Shown: in pieces, positions 1 to 11,439 of the stretch
Position numbering within the stretch: the first letter of the stretch is position 1
Layout: every line of letters begins with the position of its first letter
Source of the DNA: Pteria penguin
Lineage: Eukaryota; Mollusca; Bivalvia; Pterioida; Pteriidae
DNA length: 64,000 nucleotides
Assembly: GCA_035048485.1 (NCBI GenBank)
Contig: CM068584.1
Span: 65,096,542 to 65,160,541, forward strand
Reading direction: 5' to 3'
The notes under the pieces: model-generated
What the model saw: only the letters and a program-made list of their open reading frames with translations
The model's database searches: none
Told to the model about the DNA's origin: nothing
Translations under genes and position numbers: made by a program

Positions 1-203
1 CGAGGAGCCTTGTTTTGCAGTCGATAGTATGCTTGACTCAGTGCTTAGATCTCATTCCAGGTATAAGCCCATTTCTGACTTTTCTGTGTCATGTCTTTCG
101 ACATTAATATTGCTATCTCTTACCGCGGTAGACGTAGGTACATAAACCCACATTGCATTTGCTGTGTTCATTTTATAGGACACATTCTAGATGATGTCAC
201 GAA

Positions 204-224
204 ATGAAATATTTTTTGTGTAAC
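204..224 (+). CDS. Tentative first coding exon of receptor A
   Basis: ATG followed by six codons (KYFLCN) and a GT donor, ending in phase 0. This is the phase needed by the exon at 577, which has an in-frame stop just upstream of its acceptor and so cannot initiate by itself. The hydrophobic residues would extend the signal peptide. The match is short and the donor only moderate, so another upstream exon, possibly outside the window, remains possible. Confidence 0.3.
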
Positions 225-3200
225 GTAAAACAGCAAACAAATCCTAGATCAGCCTCATACAAATCCTCCTCTTATTATACTGACTGAATTCAGACAAAAA
301 GAATATCAAGTATTTTCATCGTCTCTGGATTCCAACAATCCATGATAGTCTACTGGTACACATTGTTCTGTTACAATGACATTGCATCGATTTTGTTGCA
401 TTCACTTTGTATATATACCCACCCTTGTTGAGTGCTTAAAACCTTTTTTCACTTTTCTATTTTTCATTCTAATAAAAACAATAAAAAAGCATATCACACT
501 TATTGTTTATGTAGTCAACATTATCTAATGAAGGAGAGTTTTGATAGAAGATGACAATTAAATCTCTTTTTTTCAGAACAGTATAATTGTTTACATTTTA
601 ATCGGTGTTATTGGTTCTGTGTTGTCACGGAATCTTAAATATTGCACGAATATAACAACGGCTTGCCCTCTGGCGGCACAGTGGACGGAGAGGAGCAAAG
701 AATTCAATTGTCCAGGGAGAAAACGATACATATGCCTGATATCAATAGGAAATGAATTAAGAGAAGGGTGCAGATTCAACTCTACTATCCAAGCTGGACA
801 AAGTATGCGGTTTATACAATTAGTATCATCTATTTTCACTAAACTACTCGAACAAAATTCAATACAGGCTCCCGATAACTCTAGCTAATAAACTTAGTAA
901 AAATATTCTAAATAAAAACTACGTTTGAGATGTTGGGGAAGTATATTTGTATCAAAAGATTAGAATTTGGAACTAAAGAATTATATTGTGTAAACGGGTA
1001 GTTCGAATCATTGGTGGGCGAGTACAAGAGAGTCCACAGAACATTCATACACTTTAAATGTAAATTGAATAATATTGACAGCGTTATACCTTGCTTTCCA
1101 ATTTCAAACATTGTTAGAACGTGTATTACTTTTGAAACTCCTTTAATTCCTGAAATATCCATGATTTACTTGTAAAAAATCAATATGTGTTTCTTATTTA
1201 ATCAAACGATATGTAATAGAAGTAACCACTACTTCTTTGTTGATGGATATACCTTATGCTTCGTGCGATAAATTGTAAAAATTAGTTCTATTATTTTCAT
1301 AAATGATAGCAGAATATATATTTATAGCTGAGTAATACCGCAACAACGTCAGTATCACTGCTTCCTTTTACAGTCGGATGTCCTTACGCTGACCAATGTG
1401 ATCCAATCACAGATCAACCGGTGTTAGTGGCTCCACAGAATTTCCTCCCATGCCCTCCAGAAACTACAGGATGTCCTCCAAGAAACCATTCTGGATACTC
1501 TATCCTAGACATTTACAAATGTAATAAATTGGGAAATTTAGCCTTAGATTAAGTACTGGGCTATAAAGTTAATGATCCAAACTATTTTTCTCTAGAAATA
1601 TCTATAGAATTAACATAATTAAAATTCACAAGCTTCACAAAAGTTCACAAAATAATAATTTTATATTTAAGCATCCTTTACAATGTGTCTGACAAAAGGT
1701 TGATTGATTCTATTACACTGTCCTATAACTCGTACTGTGGTAGCTACATCAGCTTTCCATGTTTTATTGTACATGTAAAGATGATGGATAAATCCAAACC
1801 ATAAGTCTAAAAATCATAAAACCAGAGGACATACAAAATCAAATGAAAAACAAGTGGAAAATAACAAAAAAAATGTCTACTTGAACAGCATATATGAACC
1901 CCTGTGATGGAGTGAGATCAGGTGCCCGAGGAGAATGAGCATCTCCTGCTTGGTAGCAACAACCGTCACATATACCCAGTAGAAAGAGTCAAATCGTGTA
2001 ATTTCCATATGTATTTATATATGGAGAAGTCAAAGTAGGTAACCTTCTAGTATAGAAGGTGTCAGATCTGTGTAAAATGATTAAAATCGGTTTCAATCCA
2101 GAATATCATTTAAAAGCCTGGATAACGAGATATCATATGGAGTAATAAGAGTCTCGTAACGACCGTAGAACTTCCTCAGAGACGTTGCTAGTCTAGCACA
2201 TATATAACCCTGGTTGAGCAGCTTAACTGAAAGTCGCCTAGCCCTCAGAACAAAGTCATTGTAATTTGAACATGCTCTGGAATAACGTATTAACTGAGAT
2301 ATGAATACGCTGCAGCATGCGGGCGATGATGGAATGTTGCTACCTATGAAAGGAAAGTTTGTGATAGCGAAGTTTGTGATAGCGAAATTGAAATCGTCTC
2401 GTTTGTCATAGAGTGAGGTGTCCAATTGACCATTAATGTCGAAAGACAACATAATATCTAAATACGAAGTAGAATGACTACTTTCTGTGGTTTCTTTGAC
2501 CTTCAGTTCACTTGGATAGATGATGCTAAGGTAATCCGCGAATGAAGGATTATTAATTGAAAGCAATTCATCTATATATCTGTTAGTGAAATTGAAGCCA
2601 AGAGCCAATTGTTTTTTGTTTTGTTTTGTTTTGTTTTTCTTTTTCATGTATATGTAAGAGATATATTAATAATAATGAAATAGAAAAGTTTATAACAAAT
2701 TCATAGAACGGTATTTGTGTCTTCCAAATAGTATATATTTAGTAGAAAAAAAAGTTAATGCTAGAATTGAATTGCATTTTCTTTTTTGGTTATTTTTGCT
2801 TTTCTTTACTTTCTAAATAATTTGTTTAGTTTATTTGAAATATCACACATGTTAACACACATGTTTATACGCTTCTTTTGATATATTTCAGATTCTTTGT
2901 GCCAGAAAACACGATTAAATAAAACAAGGTAAATTAATGGAGGTTTCATGTACATCCACACTATACAAAATGTATAAAGGTTGGTGGACAAATAGATTGG
3001 TATTTTACAACAATTTTAGTTATATTCCGACACGGAAGATAGAGATAACCAACTTCCAGCCTGAAATCTAAACCGGATCAACATGTATATTGAAAATGGT
3101 CAAGAAGGTGATATAATTTTAGAATCTCGTGGCCAGTTAAAATATATTCGGACATGCAGAACTCGAACCCTTATCGAAATATATTTGTCTTACCATAGAA

Positions 3201-6200
3201 ACTGGAAGGGAAATTTCATCAAATTTTAGTTTATAGTTGCATGTACCTTCGTATTTAACATAAACCCTTTATTGAGAATCCCTCACTGTTATTATACCGT
3301 GGTTTCGATATTATACTTTTAGTATCACAGTGAATGCGGTGAAAAAACTTAGAACTGTCGGTATTTATTTTATATATTTATTTTTTTATTTGGTAATCAT
3401 TGCCTGATACAGTTCCACACACGTGACATGAACATATCTTCAGAAAAGGCGATGGATGTATTCTCTTTTTAGCATGACGAATGCGGCACAATTCCGGAAT
3501 AGAAACTGGATCGCTGGTTCCGTATGTCAAGCCCCACACTACTACACCATGCCTGCCCCTAAATAATGCGGCTGAAAAAAATTCAATTTTTAAAAATCAT
3601 TATTGTTAGTCATAGTGACGTAAATGAACTTAACAATAATCTAAACTAATTAGGTCTGAAAAAAAAATCAAATTTCATCATTGAATTGATTTCCAAACAG
3701 AAAAAGATTAGTCTCGGTTTGCTAGCTAACGCCTCGGTTGGTATTTGATGAACAACGCCACCATGGAGTTATCTCTTTTGTCTGGATTTAAAGTACTTAT
3801 TAATTTCATTGCAAAGCTACAACCGAGACTTTAAGTCACGTGCCAATCACTACCATTTTTATTAATGATACGGCATTTTGCGTTAAACGTAACTGTTATG
3901 ACCTCATGTTAAGTCTAAGTCAGGAATTTCATTATGACGTTAGAGGCACAACGATTGCTGGTCCTTATACATAAATACTGTACACGTAGGCACCCTTATT
4001 GAATAAAGGTGGTAAAAAAAAGACTCTACGCGTACATCATTCCTTTAACAAAAATTCACAAAAGTGAATCAAACATGCAACACTCGGCACAGTTGATTTT
4101 CTTTTCTTTCCAAATGATCTTTATTAATACAAGAGGATACATACATGTATCAATTTATTGCATCACATGCGCATACTGACAACATTTCTCTCTTCAGTGA
4201 TGTAGAAACTGTAAAAATCAAAGTATCGCAAACCTAAGGACAGAGCTATGCACAAGAGAGCTACCCTTGGAAACTAATAGTTCACCTGCGACAGTATCGA
4301 CCCACTGGTTACAATCAATAGATACATAGATTGATTGATTATTGTTTTACTCACTCCACGATTATTTATATCACGTATATGGTGACAGCATCTACCTGAT
4401 GCAGTACATACAAATTTCTCCCTTTGCATCGGACCCACCCGATGTAGTGTGGAATATTTTGCATGACACAGGACCTCGGTTTTTTCTGTCTCAGAACATC
4501 TGTACGGTCAGGGCTGAAGTTGAACCCGGTACCTCTCGATTACGAGCCGAACACATTATGCACTAGGCCACACCGGCTCACAATCAATAGAGAAAGAGAA
4601 AAATCTTTATTCTCATTAATATTATTATCTTTCAAATATTTATAATTTTTCAGATACACTCCTACGAACAATGTGTACACTCGGACTACACAGTCATTTA
4701 ATAGCACCTTGCAAACCTGGCAGGATATCAGTGATAATAATTCCAATAGCAGCGTTGGTGTTGGAGTCGGTGTTACATGTGGAGTAATAGTTTTGATTGT
4801 CGTTATAACAGTTATCTTCAGACGAAACTTGAGAGGTACGATAATTTGTTATTTAATTTGTTCTGAGGCTAATATGGTTATCAGATAACAAGTCAAATAG
4901 CAAGTGATAGACTAACAACCACATAGTATAGTTCAATGGTAGATACGCGGTTTGTATACAGGAAAGGGGACATCAACAAGAATGCTATTTGATATTTTGG
5001 ACATATTCCGACCATTTCGAGCACCGTCTTACCTGGATCTGATGCTTTCTCATCCTGGACATGGGATATCGGCCTCTTCTTGGGGTTCATGTATACTCTT
5101 TAAACAGATTTTTCTTTTGTCTCTTCTCTATTTGCTTGCCCTCATTTTATGATGGAGTTGTCCATATACATCCTTTTATCATTAAATGCAATAAGGTATG
5201 CGTGTACCATAGTAGGGTCATAGATAAATTTTTGAATGAATGTAGATTAAGAGATTAGTTCGTGTCGCATGACTATGGTACTAACGACAATGTACTACAG
5301 TTGACATTCACCGGCCCCTGAGGTTCTAAGGTGAGATCAGGTGCCAAGGCGGAGTAAGCCTCTCCTGTTGGGCAAGCCACACCTGCCGTGAATGCCCTTA
5401 CATACATACGCAACAAATCTAATCCAGCAGTGTATATAAACATCAATATGAACAAAAAATGCCACTGCCACATAAAATCAGGGAAAAAAGGTATAAAAAC
5501 ACTTAAGTCAAACCCTCCGCGGGGAACTTTTTTACGAGCTCCACACTACAAGGGGATTAAATGTGACATTAATGTAAAATACGAAAGTAGCTGGTGTCAA
5601 ATCACTATGGCACTAACAACAATGTACCACAGTGAACAATAAAATTCCAATAATTATTTTAGAAAGTTTAACATTTTTAACTTCCACGCATACAAAAACG
5701 GAGTATGAAATCTAAACAAAAAGAAGAGGTTCCTGTCATATTGAGACAGATATATACCATACACAACACAATATTTTTACTGAAGTTCAAATTTTGTCAT
5801 TTAGCTGAACAATAAACTGCTAAGTAACAGAAAATAAGAATAATAATGAGTTTATTTATCACGTATTTCTCATAGTAAAAGTAGATAATCATCATTATCA
5901 CCGAGCAAATTTCTATTTAGAATTTTAATCATTTGATTGAAAATATGACTATAAACGTATGTCGCCTAATCAGGAAACACACAAAGGGACATACAAACTA
6001 ACAGGTTCAAACTGTAAAGTAACACGCCCTTACTTCTTTAAATAATAAAGATAATAATTGTTGTCATTGTCTCTTTTAGGAAACATGAAATCGTAGATAT
6101 AGTAAATCATCCTACTGTATTTTTTGCCCGTGAACTCCTAAAAGGACTATTAATATAATATAAGCAAATAAAAATACATCTTAAAATATTCTATTGTAAT

Positions 6201-8099
6201 TTAGATGGGGTAAAGGATTGCCACTGCCAACCGACGTGACATTGACATTCAGTTTTTGTGGTTTTCGAGTCCAACTTAGTAGTGAATTCTTACCTTCATT
6301 ATTACATTGAAAATCAAGGTCTTCGATATCTTTATTTCTGTCTAGTATACTGGATGTTTTTTTTAACCATCGTATTAAATCTTAGTGCTCTATATTTAAG
6401 TTCCGCCGAAAACGACTCATTTGATTGACTTAAAGGATCTGATATAGCTCCATCTACTGAAAATATAATCTTATTAAAATGCGACTTGCACTTCGTTCCT
6501 CTACGATACTCTCCATGTACAATATCATAAACTGCCGATTCCAGGTAATCTTCAGGATGAACTTTCGGTACAGCCAATCAAAATATGTGTTAGAAATCTT
6601 TCGTTTGTATGCAAAATAACACCGAAAGATTTCTAACTGAAATTCTGATTGGCTGTGACCTCGAATCGGCAATTGTAAGATCTTGTGCATTGGTGAGTAT
6701 CTTACGGGAACAAGGTACAAGTCGCGCTTTAAGAATTTTGCTCAAATATATAATGTTTTTTCCACCGTTCAAGACTGATTATTGTCAAGTAGTATCTGAA
6801 AATTAAACGTTATATATTTTTTCCGTAATAAAATTCAATTTAAACAATTTATTAAATGATCACTCTATTTAAGTAATGGGTTTATCTTCATATGGTTGAT
6901 AAAACTTTGTATCATGTGCCTAATATTCATCCAAATATTAACAAACAAGTTCCTTGATAACTGGTGTTTTTTGTAATACTTTAGTTTTAACTTCGCTCTT
7001 GAAATATTTATATATCATTAGAATTTTATTCATTCGGGAATGATCATCACTAAAGAGATATAAGTTGTCGAATTGCGCATCTGGTGCGGAGAATCATATA
7101 TATTCCAATATTGATTATTACACATAAAACCAAAAAATCAATGCTTTGTCTATTCGATCACTTTGTAGTAAGTGCTATATTTACATCTATTGTCTCACAT
7201 CCTTTTTTGCAGTATAAATATATTATCGCACAGTGTTTGACTTAAGTAGTATAGTACCTTTTTAATGTTTGGCACAATGCTTTTCTACGTTGTTGTGCTT
7301 TGATTTCATATTTGCAGGGTTGAAATATACGTGATTTGTCTTTGACTTTCTCATTAATGGTGGGTTTTGCTTATCAGTTCCCACTCCACTTGGGCACCTA
7401 TGAATTTCAGGGCCACCATGAGAAGCTATGTGGTGCACAGCCACATAACATCTTCATTTCTATATTGATTTATTGAATTGAAAAAAAAAACCCCATAACT
7501 TTTTAAGTAAATGTAGATATCGAAGAACCTTTCATATGTTAAGCCCCTTAGTTACAAGTTTTCAAACATAAGTAAAACTCTACTGATTCAGTAATAAAAG
7601 ATAAATTCTTTTAAAATGATTTTTAAAAACAAATACTATTCACAATTCTAATTAATTTCTGTTTGTCTCCTACAGATCGGTGTGATAAAAATACTCCTGC
7701 CAGTTCAGGTATCCTTGATTTCTGAAGCAGACAAATGTATTTAAAGTATTCAATTTACGAATATATTGAAAAAAATGTTTTAAGTGCATTATTTTAGACC
7801 TATTTTAACAGAAATAAATTTTACATTGAATAAATTACAAATAAATTTCAGTTATTATCTTACAATTTACCAGTGCGCTATTTTGACTTTTACTTATTTA
7901 TTACAATTTTTGTCTGATATATTTAAGCTGTAGAAGAATGGGTAGAATTTTTGCAAGAAGCACAAAGGGAAGATACCATAGAGATGTCGGAAGGTATGAT
8001 AAATTGAATCTAGCTTATAGTAGGAATAAATATTAATGAAATCATGAAATAAATCATTAATCTTTGACTCGGAAAAAATACACGGGAAAGTGTGTGTGT

Positions 8100-8130
<31 letters not shown>

Positions 8131-11100
8131 GGAGGTTGCATACGGTAATCAATCTGTCTTCGATTACTGACTTAGAAACTTAATTTCCTTAATTTACCTG
8201 GGTTCTAATTTTCTGTATGTTTACAACATACAGGTTTATGGGTACGTTTTTTTCGTGGACAACGCCTCTAAAATAATTTCAGTTTACACAAAATACAGAG
8301 CAAAGCATTGTAAAGGATATAAGATTTATATTGACCTAGCTTACTTACTTCCATTCTTTTATTCATTTCTCCAAAGTTGCTGTCCCGAAAAATTAATTAA
8401 AAGGTCAAAATGTGTTAAACCTATAATTATTAATTAATTATGTTGTCTGTAATATGTGTAAAGCTTAAGAAGCCGAAAATTATGAATTAGGGATTTTTTC
8501 CAATTTTCAGCGATTACAGTTTAAATATGACTATTTCGGCCATATCCCTACCAACGGCCAAAATGCTGACACTACTTTTTGCTGCGTTTTTGATAAGCTT
8601 TCAGAAAACAATAAACTTCAAACTTCCCCTAGGTGGACCAAAACATTTTGAAACATGGACTACATCTTTTTGTATTCACTATAAACCATAAATGTTTCAC
8701 TAAAACCTAATTGCTACACAATTACTGGAATAATTATATTTTTATTTATTGAGAATACTGAAGTAATTATCATTTAATTATTGTTTTTCTTTATTATTTC
8801 AGTACCATGAAGTACTTATATCTCTTACACCTTTCTTCAGAATATTATCATAGTTCAGTTTAGGTTAAGAGCTTTTGGATAAACGTCACTCAAGTTCATT
8901 TCTGAAGGGTCAAAGTCACTTAATAACTATGACTTAGCACTGTATAAAGTACTTATATCTCCTACACCTTTCATCAGAATTTGATCATACTTCACCAAAA
9001 TGTTATTTAGATTAAGGCTATTGGACAAAGATCACTCATGGTCATTTCTGAAAGGCCAAGATCACTTGATAACTATAAATTAAAATACCATGAAGTACTT
9101 TTATCTCTTACACCTTTCATCAGAATATTATATTCACCAAAATGTTATTTAGTTAAAGGGCTTTTGGAAAAGGTCACTCAAGGTGATATGAATTGAGTCA
9201 TTAATTTCCTGTATTATAAGTATAAATACCGTTCGGAGAGCATCCATCAATTTTACTGATACTTTTCTTCTCCTTTAAATAACTTCTTAAAACACATTTT
9301 ATGTGAATTTGCATTCTTATTTCCCATATGTATGTCATAACCTGTTTTTAATTTTCTCAGTTGCTTGTGATGAAAATCGCCAGGGAAGTCACGATGACAG
9401 TACCGACTACGAAACCAGTTCTGATGATAGTGGTACATAAAATTTTCAATTAATTCACTATAGATATTTTGATTTGCCATACACTTGACGCATTGATAAC
9501 TGTGATGTAAAAATTCTCATGTATACAGCTATATTTTGTAATTTTGGAGAGGTTTTTAAAATACAGTTAAAACCCACTTAAATTACAAGATTTGATCCGC
9601 ATTAAATAGAAAAAAAGAAACAAACTTCACCATGTATATAGATTGAATAGGTCACAAAAGAGTATTCCCACATTAACGTTAATGAAACTATTTATTACTC
9701 TATCAATTCAACTCATACACGTTTTACTATATAACATTAATAGCTTTCATGTTTGATTTAAAGAACCTGAGAATAGGACGTACCAAAATAAAGTTGGAAA
9801 AAAGACTTTAATGTACTATGACATTAATTATTTATTTGAAGGCATACATTAAATCACACAGAAACTGGTTTATGTTGACGATACGAATGAAAACAATATT
9901 TTGATGAGAAATATATGGTAACCCATGATGTCAGAATCTTAGTGAGGCAAATGAAAAAGAGAATGAGAAAAAATTATATACGAACACATAACCAATCTCT
10001 CATACAGAGGGCACTACTCTCCGCTTTTTCCCCTCCGGAAGCTGTTTTACAAGATTCTTGGTAAACTGGGAGAATCCCATTTAATGGTACAGCAGACTTT
10101 AAACATAAAATAATTTTTTGATAGAAAGACTTTTACATTTGGTACACCATGTAAAACACTTATACCTTCTCATATGTATTTTTTTCTCTACTTTAAAAGA
10201 ATCATGTAAAACAGTTTCCATAACAAAGGAGCAAAAACGGAGAGTAGGGTATTACCCTTTGTATGAGAGGTTTATGAGAGATTGACACATAACATGCTGA
10301 ACGTTGTGCGAATTGTGCAAAATCCGAATATCCTGATTCCCAGATAATATGAATATTTGATTTGATAATTGTGAGGAAAATATATCAAGAGGTTTCCTTT
10401 TTCAGACGGACATCATCAATATTCCGACTTTGACGAATCTGGAAATGACACGGAAAGGGACGAAGGTGATAGTGGTTCTGTAGATTTATTAATAAACTTA
10501 CACTGCTTGCAAAAAGAATCGACAAAATGATAACCATTTTATTTATTTTTAATGTTTTGTGGCACAATTCAATATGTTGAAATTTTCTAAAGCCAAAAAG
10601 TGTTAAATACTTTGAAATATTCTGAAAACACCTTCTATTTATATTCTTATAATGTGAAAATGGAGCTTTGAGAGAGTAGACCCAAAGACTTTAACTCTTT
10701 GATAATTACTTTATAATTTGATATTTAACTTTGAGTTTGATTTTCTAATAATTTCAACCGTTTTTCTTCTTCAGAATTTGCATTCATAAAAGGAAACATG
10801 AGTAACACAGCTCAATGTGACAGAAGTTGTGCTACAATTATAAATGAAATGCAGTGTAATGAGGTTGTAGAATTCTATTGCTTGATGTGTGAACACCTAT
10901 TCCTTTGTAAGAAATGTTCAATTCTTCACCGGAAACAGCATTCTACACATGATGTAATACCTTACTTAAACTATACAGGAAATTGTAAGGCACATACTTC
11001 AAAGTCTATAAAATTCTATTGCATGAGATGTCAGCAGTATATTTGCCAACAGTGCATGATAGAACTGACCCATCAATTACATGAGCTTCAGAGATTATCC

Positions 11101-11439
11101 GATAGAATACAATTTATAACAAGTAGTGTAAAAAAAGACGTTTTTAAAAAACTCTCTTCAAAAGTAGCAATGAATAAAATTGATATGATTCAAATTTCTC
11201 AAAATAACGAAAGGATTGCGCAGAGTGATGACGTGTCTCGACAAGATAAGGAAAAACGAATGAAAGACAATGACAAGGCATTGAAAAAAATCGAACACAA
11301 ACAGATCATTTTGACAAAAAGGAAGAAACATTTAAAGCAAATCCTCAAAATAAAGTATATCCCAGATTTAGAATACATTTTGACAAACACAAGCAGCTCG
11401 GATACAACCTCTGAAGATAAAAATGAAGATATAAACTAA
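204..11439 (+). CDS. Receptor gene A: two-module Cys-rich type I membrane protein with B-box C-terminus
   Basis: Hand-built model with exons 577-802, 1374-1520, 2892-2928, 4654-4835, 7676-7708, 7928-7993, 9361-9432, 10406-10465 and 10775-11439. Every junction has AG acceptor and GT donor signals and phases match throughout; the sum is 1488 nt, or 495 codons plus stop. A tentative 7-codon first exon at 204-224 (MKYFLCN, then GTAAAA) would supply the missing Met in phase. Order: hydrophobic signal-like start (IIVYILIGVIGSVLS); module 1 of C-P...W-x-x-RS...C...Y-x-C-L...C type; module 2 with a GCP...C...GCP pattern; membrane segment near residues 171-192 followed by RR; acidic tail; paired B-boxes. 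The cysteine modules match a bivalve family of uncharacterised surface proteins. Ligand and function are unknown. The family assignment and exon chain are well supported; joining the B-box exon is inference from phase. Confidence 0.72.
577..802 (+). CDS. Receptor A exon: signal peptide and first Cys module
   Basis: The acceptor is a pyrimidine-rich tract ending TTTCAG at 576; the donor is GTATGC at 803, phase 1. It encodes a hydrophobic stretch and then a module with C-x4-T-x-CP, W-T-x-RS, FNC, YICL and a final C near EGC. The spacing parallels the first exon of receptor B (CP...W..R...C...YHC...EFC), so the two are paralogous. In the fuller bivalve module the residue before C is H (YHC); here it is I. 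Extracellular; possible N-glycosylation at NIT and NST. Confidence 0.75.
1374..1520 (+). CDS. Receptor A exon: second Cys module (GCP type)
   Basis: The acceptor follows TTTTACAG; the donor GTAATA lies after IYK with one base of the next codon. It encodes IGCPYADQC, then CPPETTGCPPRN and SILDIYK. Receptor B has the same layout at 14622-14735 (DGCPHL..., GGKCPNETSYLS, RLYQ), and both are cut by an intron after the first base of the next codon. The conserved intron position supports common descent by tandem duplication. Extracellular; cysteines probably disulphide-bonded. Confidence 0.75.
1895..1985 (-). repeat. Dispersed mollusc repeat (CTTACTCCTCC...GCACCTG type)
   Basis: The minus strand carries a degenerate form of a motif with a CTCCTC box, GGCACCTGATCTCAC and a flanking cysteine-like GC-rich stretch. 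Related pieces occur at about 5310-5400 (-), 15525-15610 (+), 15860-15960 (+) and 16690-16790 (+). I recognise it as a common bivalve interspersed repeat with no known gene content. Confidence 0.5.
2093..2647 (-). pseudogene. Reverse transcriptase fragment (probably Penelope-like element)
   Basis: The minus-strand frame of 184 codons reads through RT core positions: FNFTNRYIDELLSINN holds the YxDD box altered to YIDE, followed by TSYLDIMLSFD, GQLDTSLYDKRDDFNF, the NFPFIGSNIPSSPA region, ISQLIRYSRAC and LRKFYGRYETL. The order and spacing match RT domains I recognise from mollusc elements usually classed as Penelope-like. A short internal duplication (FAITNFAITNF) and the lost Asp show it is dead. 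The N-terminal part of RT is absent; the leading Lys/Asn/Gln run is low-complexity DNA. It lies in intron 2 of receptor A, antisense to it. Confidence 0.7.
2892..2928 (+). CDS. Receptor A 37-bp micro-exon
   Basis: Acceptor ATATTTCAG and donor GTAAAT enclose 2+33+2 nt encoding YSLCQKTRLNKTR. It enters in phase 1 and leaves in phase 2, exactly what exons 1374-1520 and 4654-4835 require; those two cannot be joined directly without a stop. Receptor B has a 49-bp exon at the same place with the same entry and exit phases, and the fourth residue is Cys in both (YSLC and YDGC). Too short for standard gene finders. Confidence 0.65.
3480..3562 (-). repeat. tRNA-derived SINE head fragment
   Basis: The minus strand starts GGGGCAGGCATGGTGTAGTA, similar to a Pol III A-box region and to the head of the element at 54735-54900. 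The B box is degenerate. Truncated copy. Confidence 0.4.
4158..4208 (-). ncRNA. Hammerhead-ribozyme-like motif, degenerate
   Basis: The minus strand has an ACATCA stem I strand, a perfect CTGAAGA core, a stem II region ending TTGTC, then AGTA where GAAA is expected, the self-complementary TGCGCA stem III, and TGATGC-like closure. Penelope-like elements are known to carry hammerheads with very short palindromic stem III. The changed GAAA box predicts loss of activity. Confidence 0.5.
4323..4579 (-). mobile_element. tRNA-derived SINE with 12-bp target duplication
   Basis: Read on the minus strand the tRNA-like head starts at the right end (AGCCGGTGTGGCC, then a B-box-like GGTTCAAC) and runs into the body and a GATT-rich tail. 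The insert is flanked by ACAATCAATAGA at 4311-4322 and 4580-4591, a clear target-site duplication. It lies in receptor A intron 3, immediately before the transmembrane exon. Confidence 0.8.
4654..4835 (+). CDS. Receptor A exon: stalk and transmembrane segment
   Basis: The acceptor follows AATTTTTCAG, the donor is GTACGA. The exon encodes a Ser/Thr/Asn-rich stalk with NST, NNS and NSS, then a hydrophobic run VGVGVGVTCGVIVLIVVITV ending in IFRRNLR. The basic residues after the hydrophobic run set a type I topology, N-terminus outside. Leaves in phase 1, as do all later introns of this gene. Confidence 0.75.
6472..6755. mobile_element. Long imperfect inverted repeat (fold-back MITE)
   Basis: The two halves are reverse complements. 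The innermost arms are perfect over 15 bp (6589-6603 GTTAGAAATCTTTCG with 6623-6637), then CAGCCAATCA (6571-6580) with TGATTGGCTG (6646-6655), then a long imperfect outer arm including TGCGACTTG against CAAGTCGCG. The loop is about 19 bp. It contains no coding sequence. Likely a non-autonomous fold-back element in receptor A intron 4. Confidence 0.7.
7042..7087 (+). ncRNA. Hammerhead-ribozyme-like motif, degenerate
   Basis: Stem I strands CATCA and TGGTG can pair, the stem II region ends TTGTC, and stem III TGCGCA followed by TC (cleavage position) is kept. The core reads CTAAAGA instead of CTGANGA, and GAAT instead of GAAA. Probably a decayed Penelope-type ribozyme. Confidence 0.5.
7676..7993 (+). 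CDS. Receptor A small cytoplasmic exons (33 and 66 bp)
   Basis: Exons 7676-7708 and 7928-7993 lie between good splice signals (CTACAG/GTATCC and TTTAAG/GTATGA). They encode DRCDKNTPASSG and AVEEWVEFLQEAQREDTIEM, the latter a short acidic amphipathic stretch. Both are phase 1 on each side, so either can be skipped without a frameshift. No known motif recognised. Confidence 0.6.
8091..8133. repeat. (TG)n plus G-tract
   Basis: About 12 TG units run directly into an uninterrupted G run of about 20, in receptor A intron 6. Confidence 0.9.
8803..9190. repeat. Tandem repeat of about 140 bp, nearly three copies
   Basis: Units begin near 8803, 8941 and 9085 with ACCATGAAGTACTTATATCT or a close variant, followed by CACCTTTCATCAGAAT, TTTTGGA and GTCACT blocks. 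The last copy is partial. It resembles the internal repeats of non-autonomous bivalve elements; no coding potential. Confidence 0.7.
9361..9432 (+). CDS. Receptor A acidic tail exon
   Basis: Acceptor TTCTCAG, donor GTACAT, 72 bp, phase 1 to 1. Encodes VACDENRQGSHDDSTDYETS followed by SDDSG. Ser/Asp-rich with one Tyr in an acidic setting; casein-kinase-2-like sites are likely by composition only. Confidence 0.6.
10406..10465 (+). CDS. Receptor A last acidic exon before the B-box exon
   Basis: Acceptor TTTTTCAG, donor GTGATA, 60 bp, phase 1 to 1, encoding DGHHQYSDFDESGNDTERDE. If the donor is not used the frame stays open to a TGA at 10528-10530, giving an alternative short tail of about 21 more residues. 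The gene could therefore make a form without the B-boxes by intron retention. Confidence 0.6.
10775..11439 (+). CDS. Terminal exon: tandem B-box zinc fingers plus charged helix
   Basis: The acceptor follows TTCTTCTTCAG; the frame is open from the first base and joins the 10406-10465 exon in phase. Counting from the Met at 10798: first B-box C20, C28xxC31, C37xxC40, H44, H48xxH51, with a possible additional ligand at C7 or C11; second B-box (type 2) C63xxH66, C75xxC78, C83xxC86, H92xxH95. Residues 100-190 are Lys/Glu/Asp-rich and probably helical or coiled-coil, ending in a Ser/Thr/acidic tail. This resembles the B-box/coiled-coil core of TRIM-like proteins, but no RING is seen upstream and no NHL or B30.2 downstream. 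As a standalone gene starting at 10798 it would be a 213-aa B-box protein; the open in-frame lead-in and matching acceptor favour fusion to the receptor. Confidence 0.8.

Noticed and set aside
10798..11439. Standalone 213-aa B-box gene
   Set aside because: Possible, but the frame is open upstream of the Met to a good acceptor in the exact phase of the preceding receptor exon, so the fused model is preferred. Kept as the main alternative.
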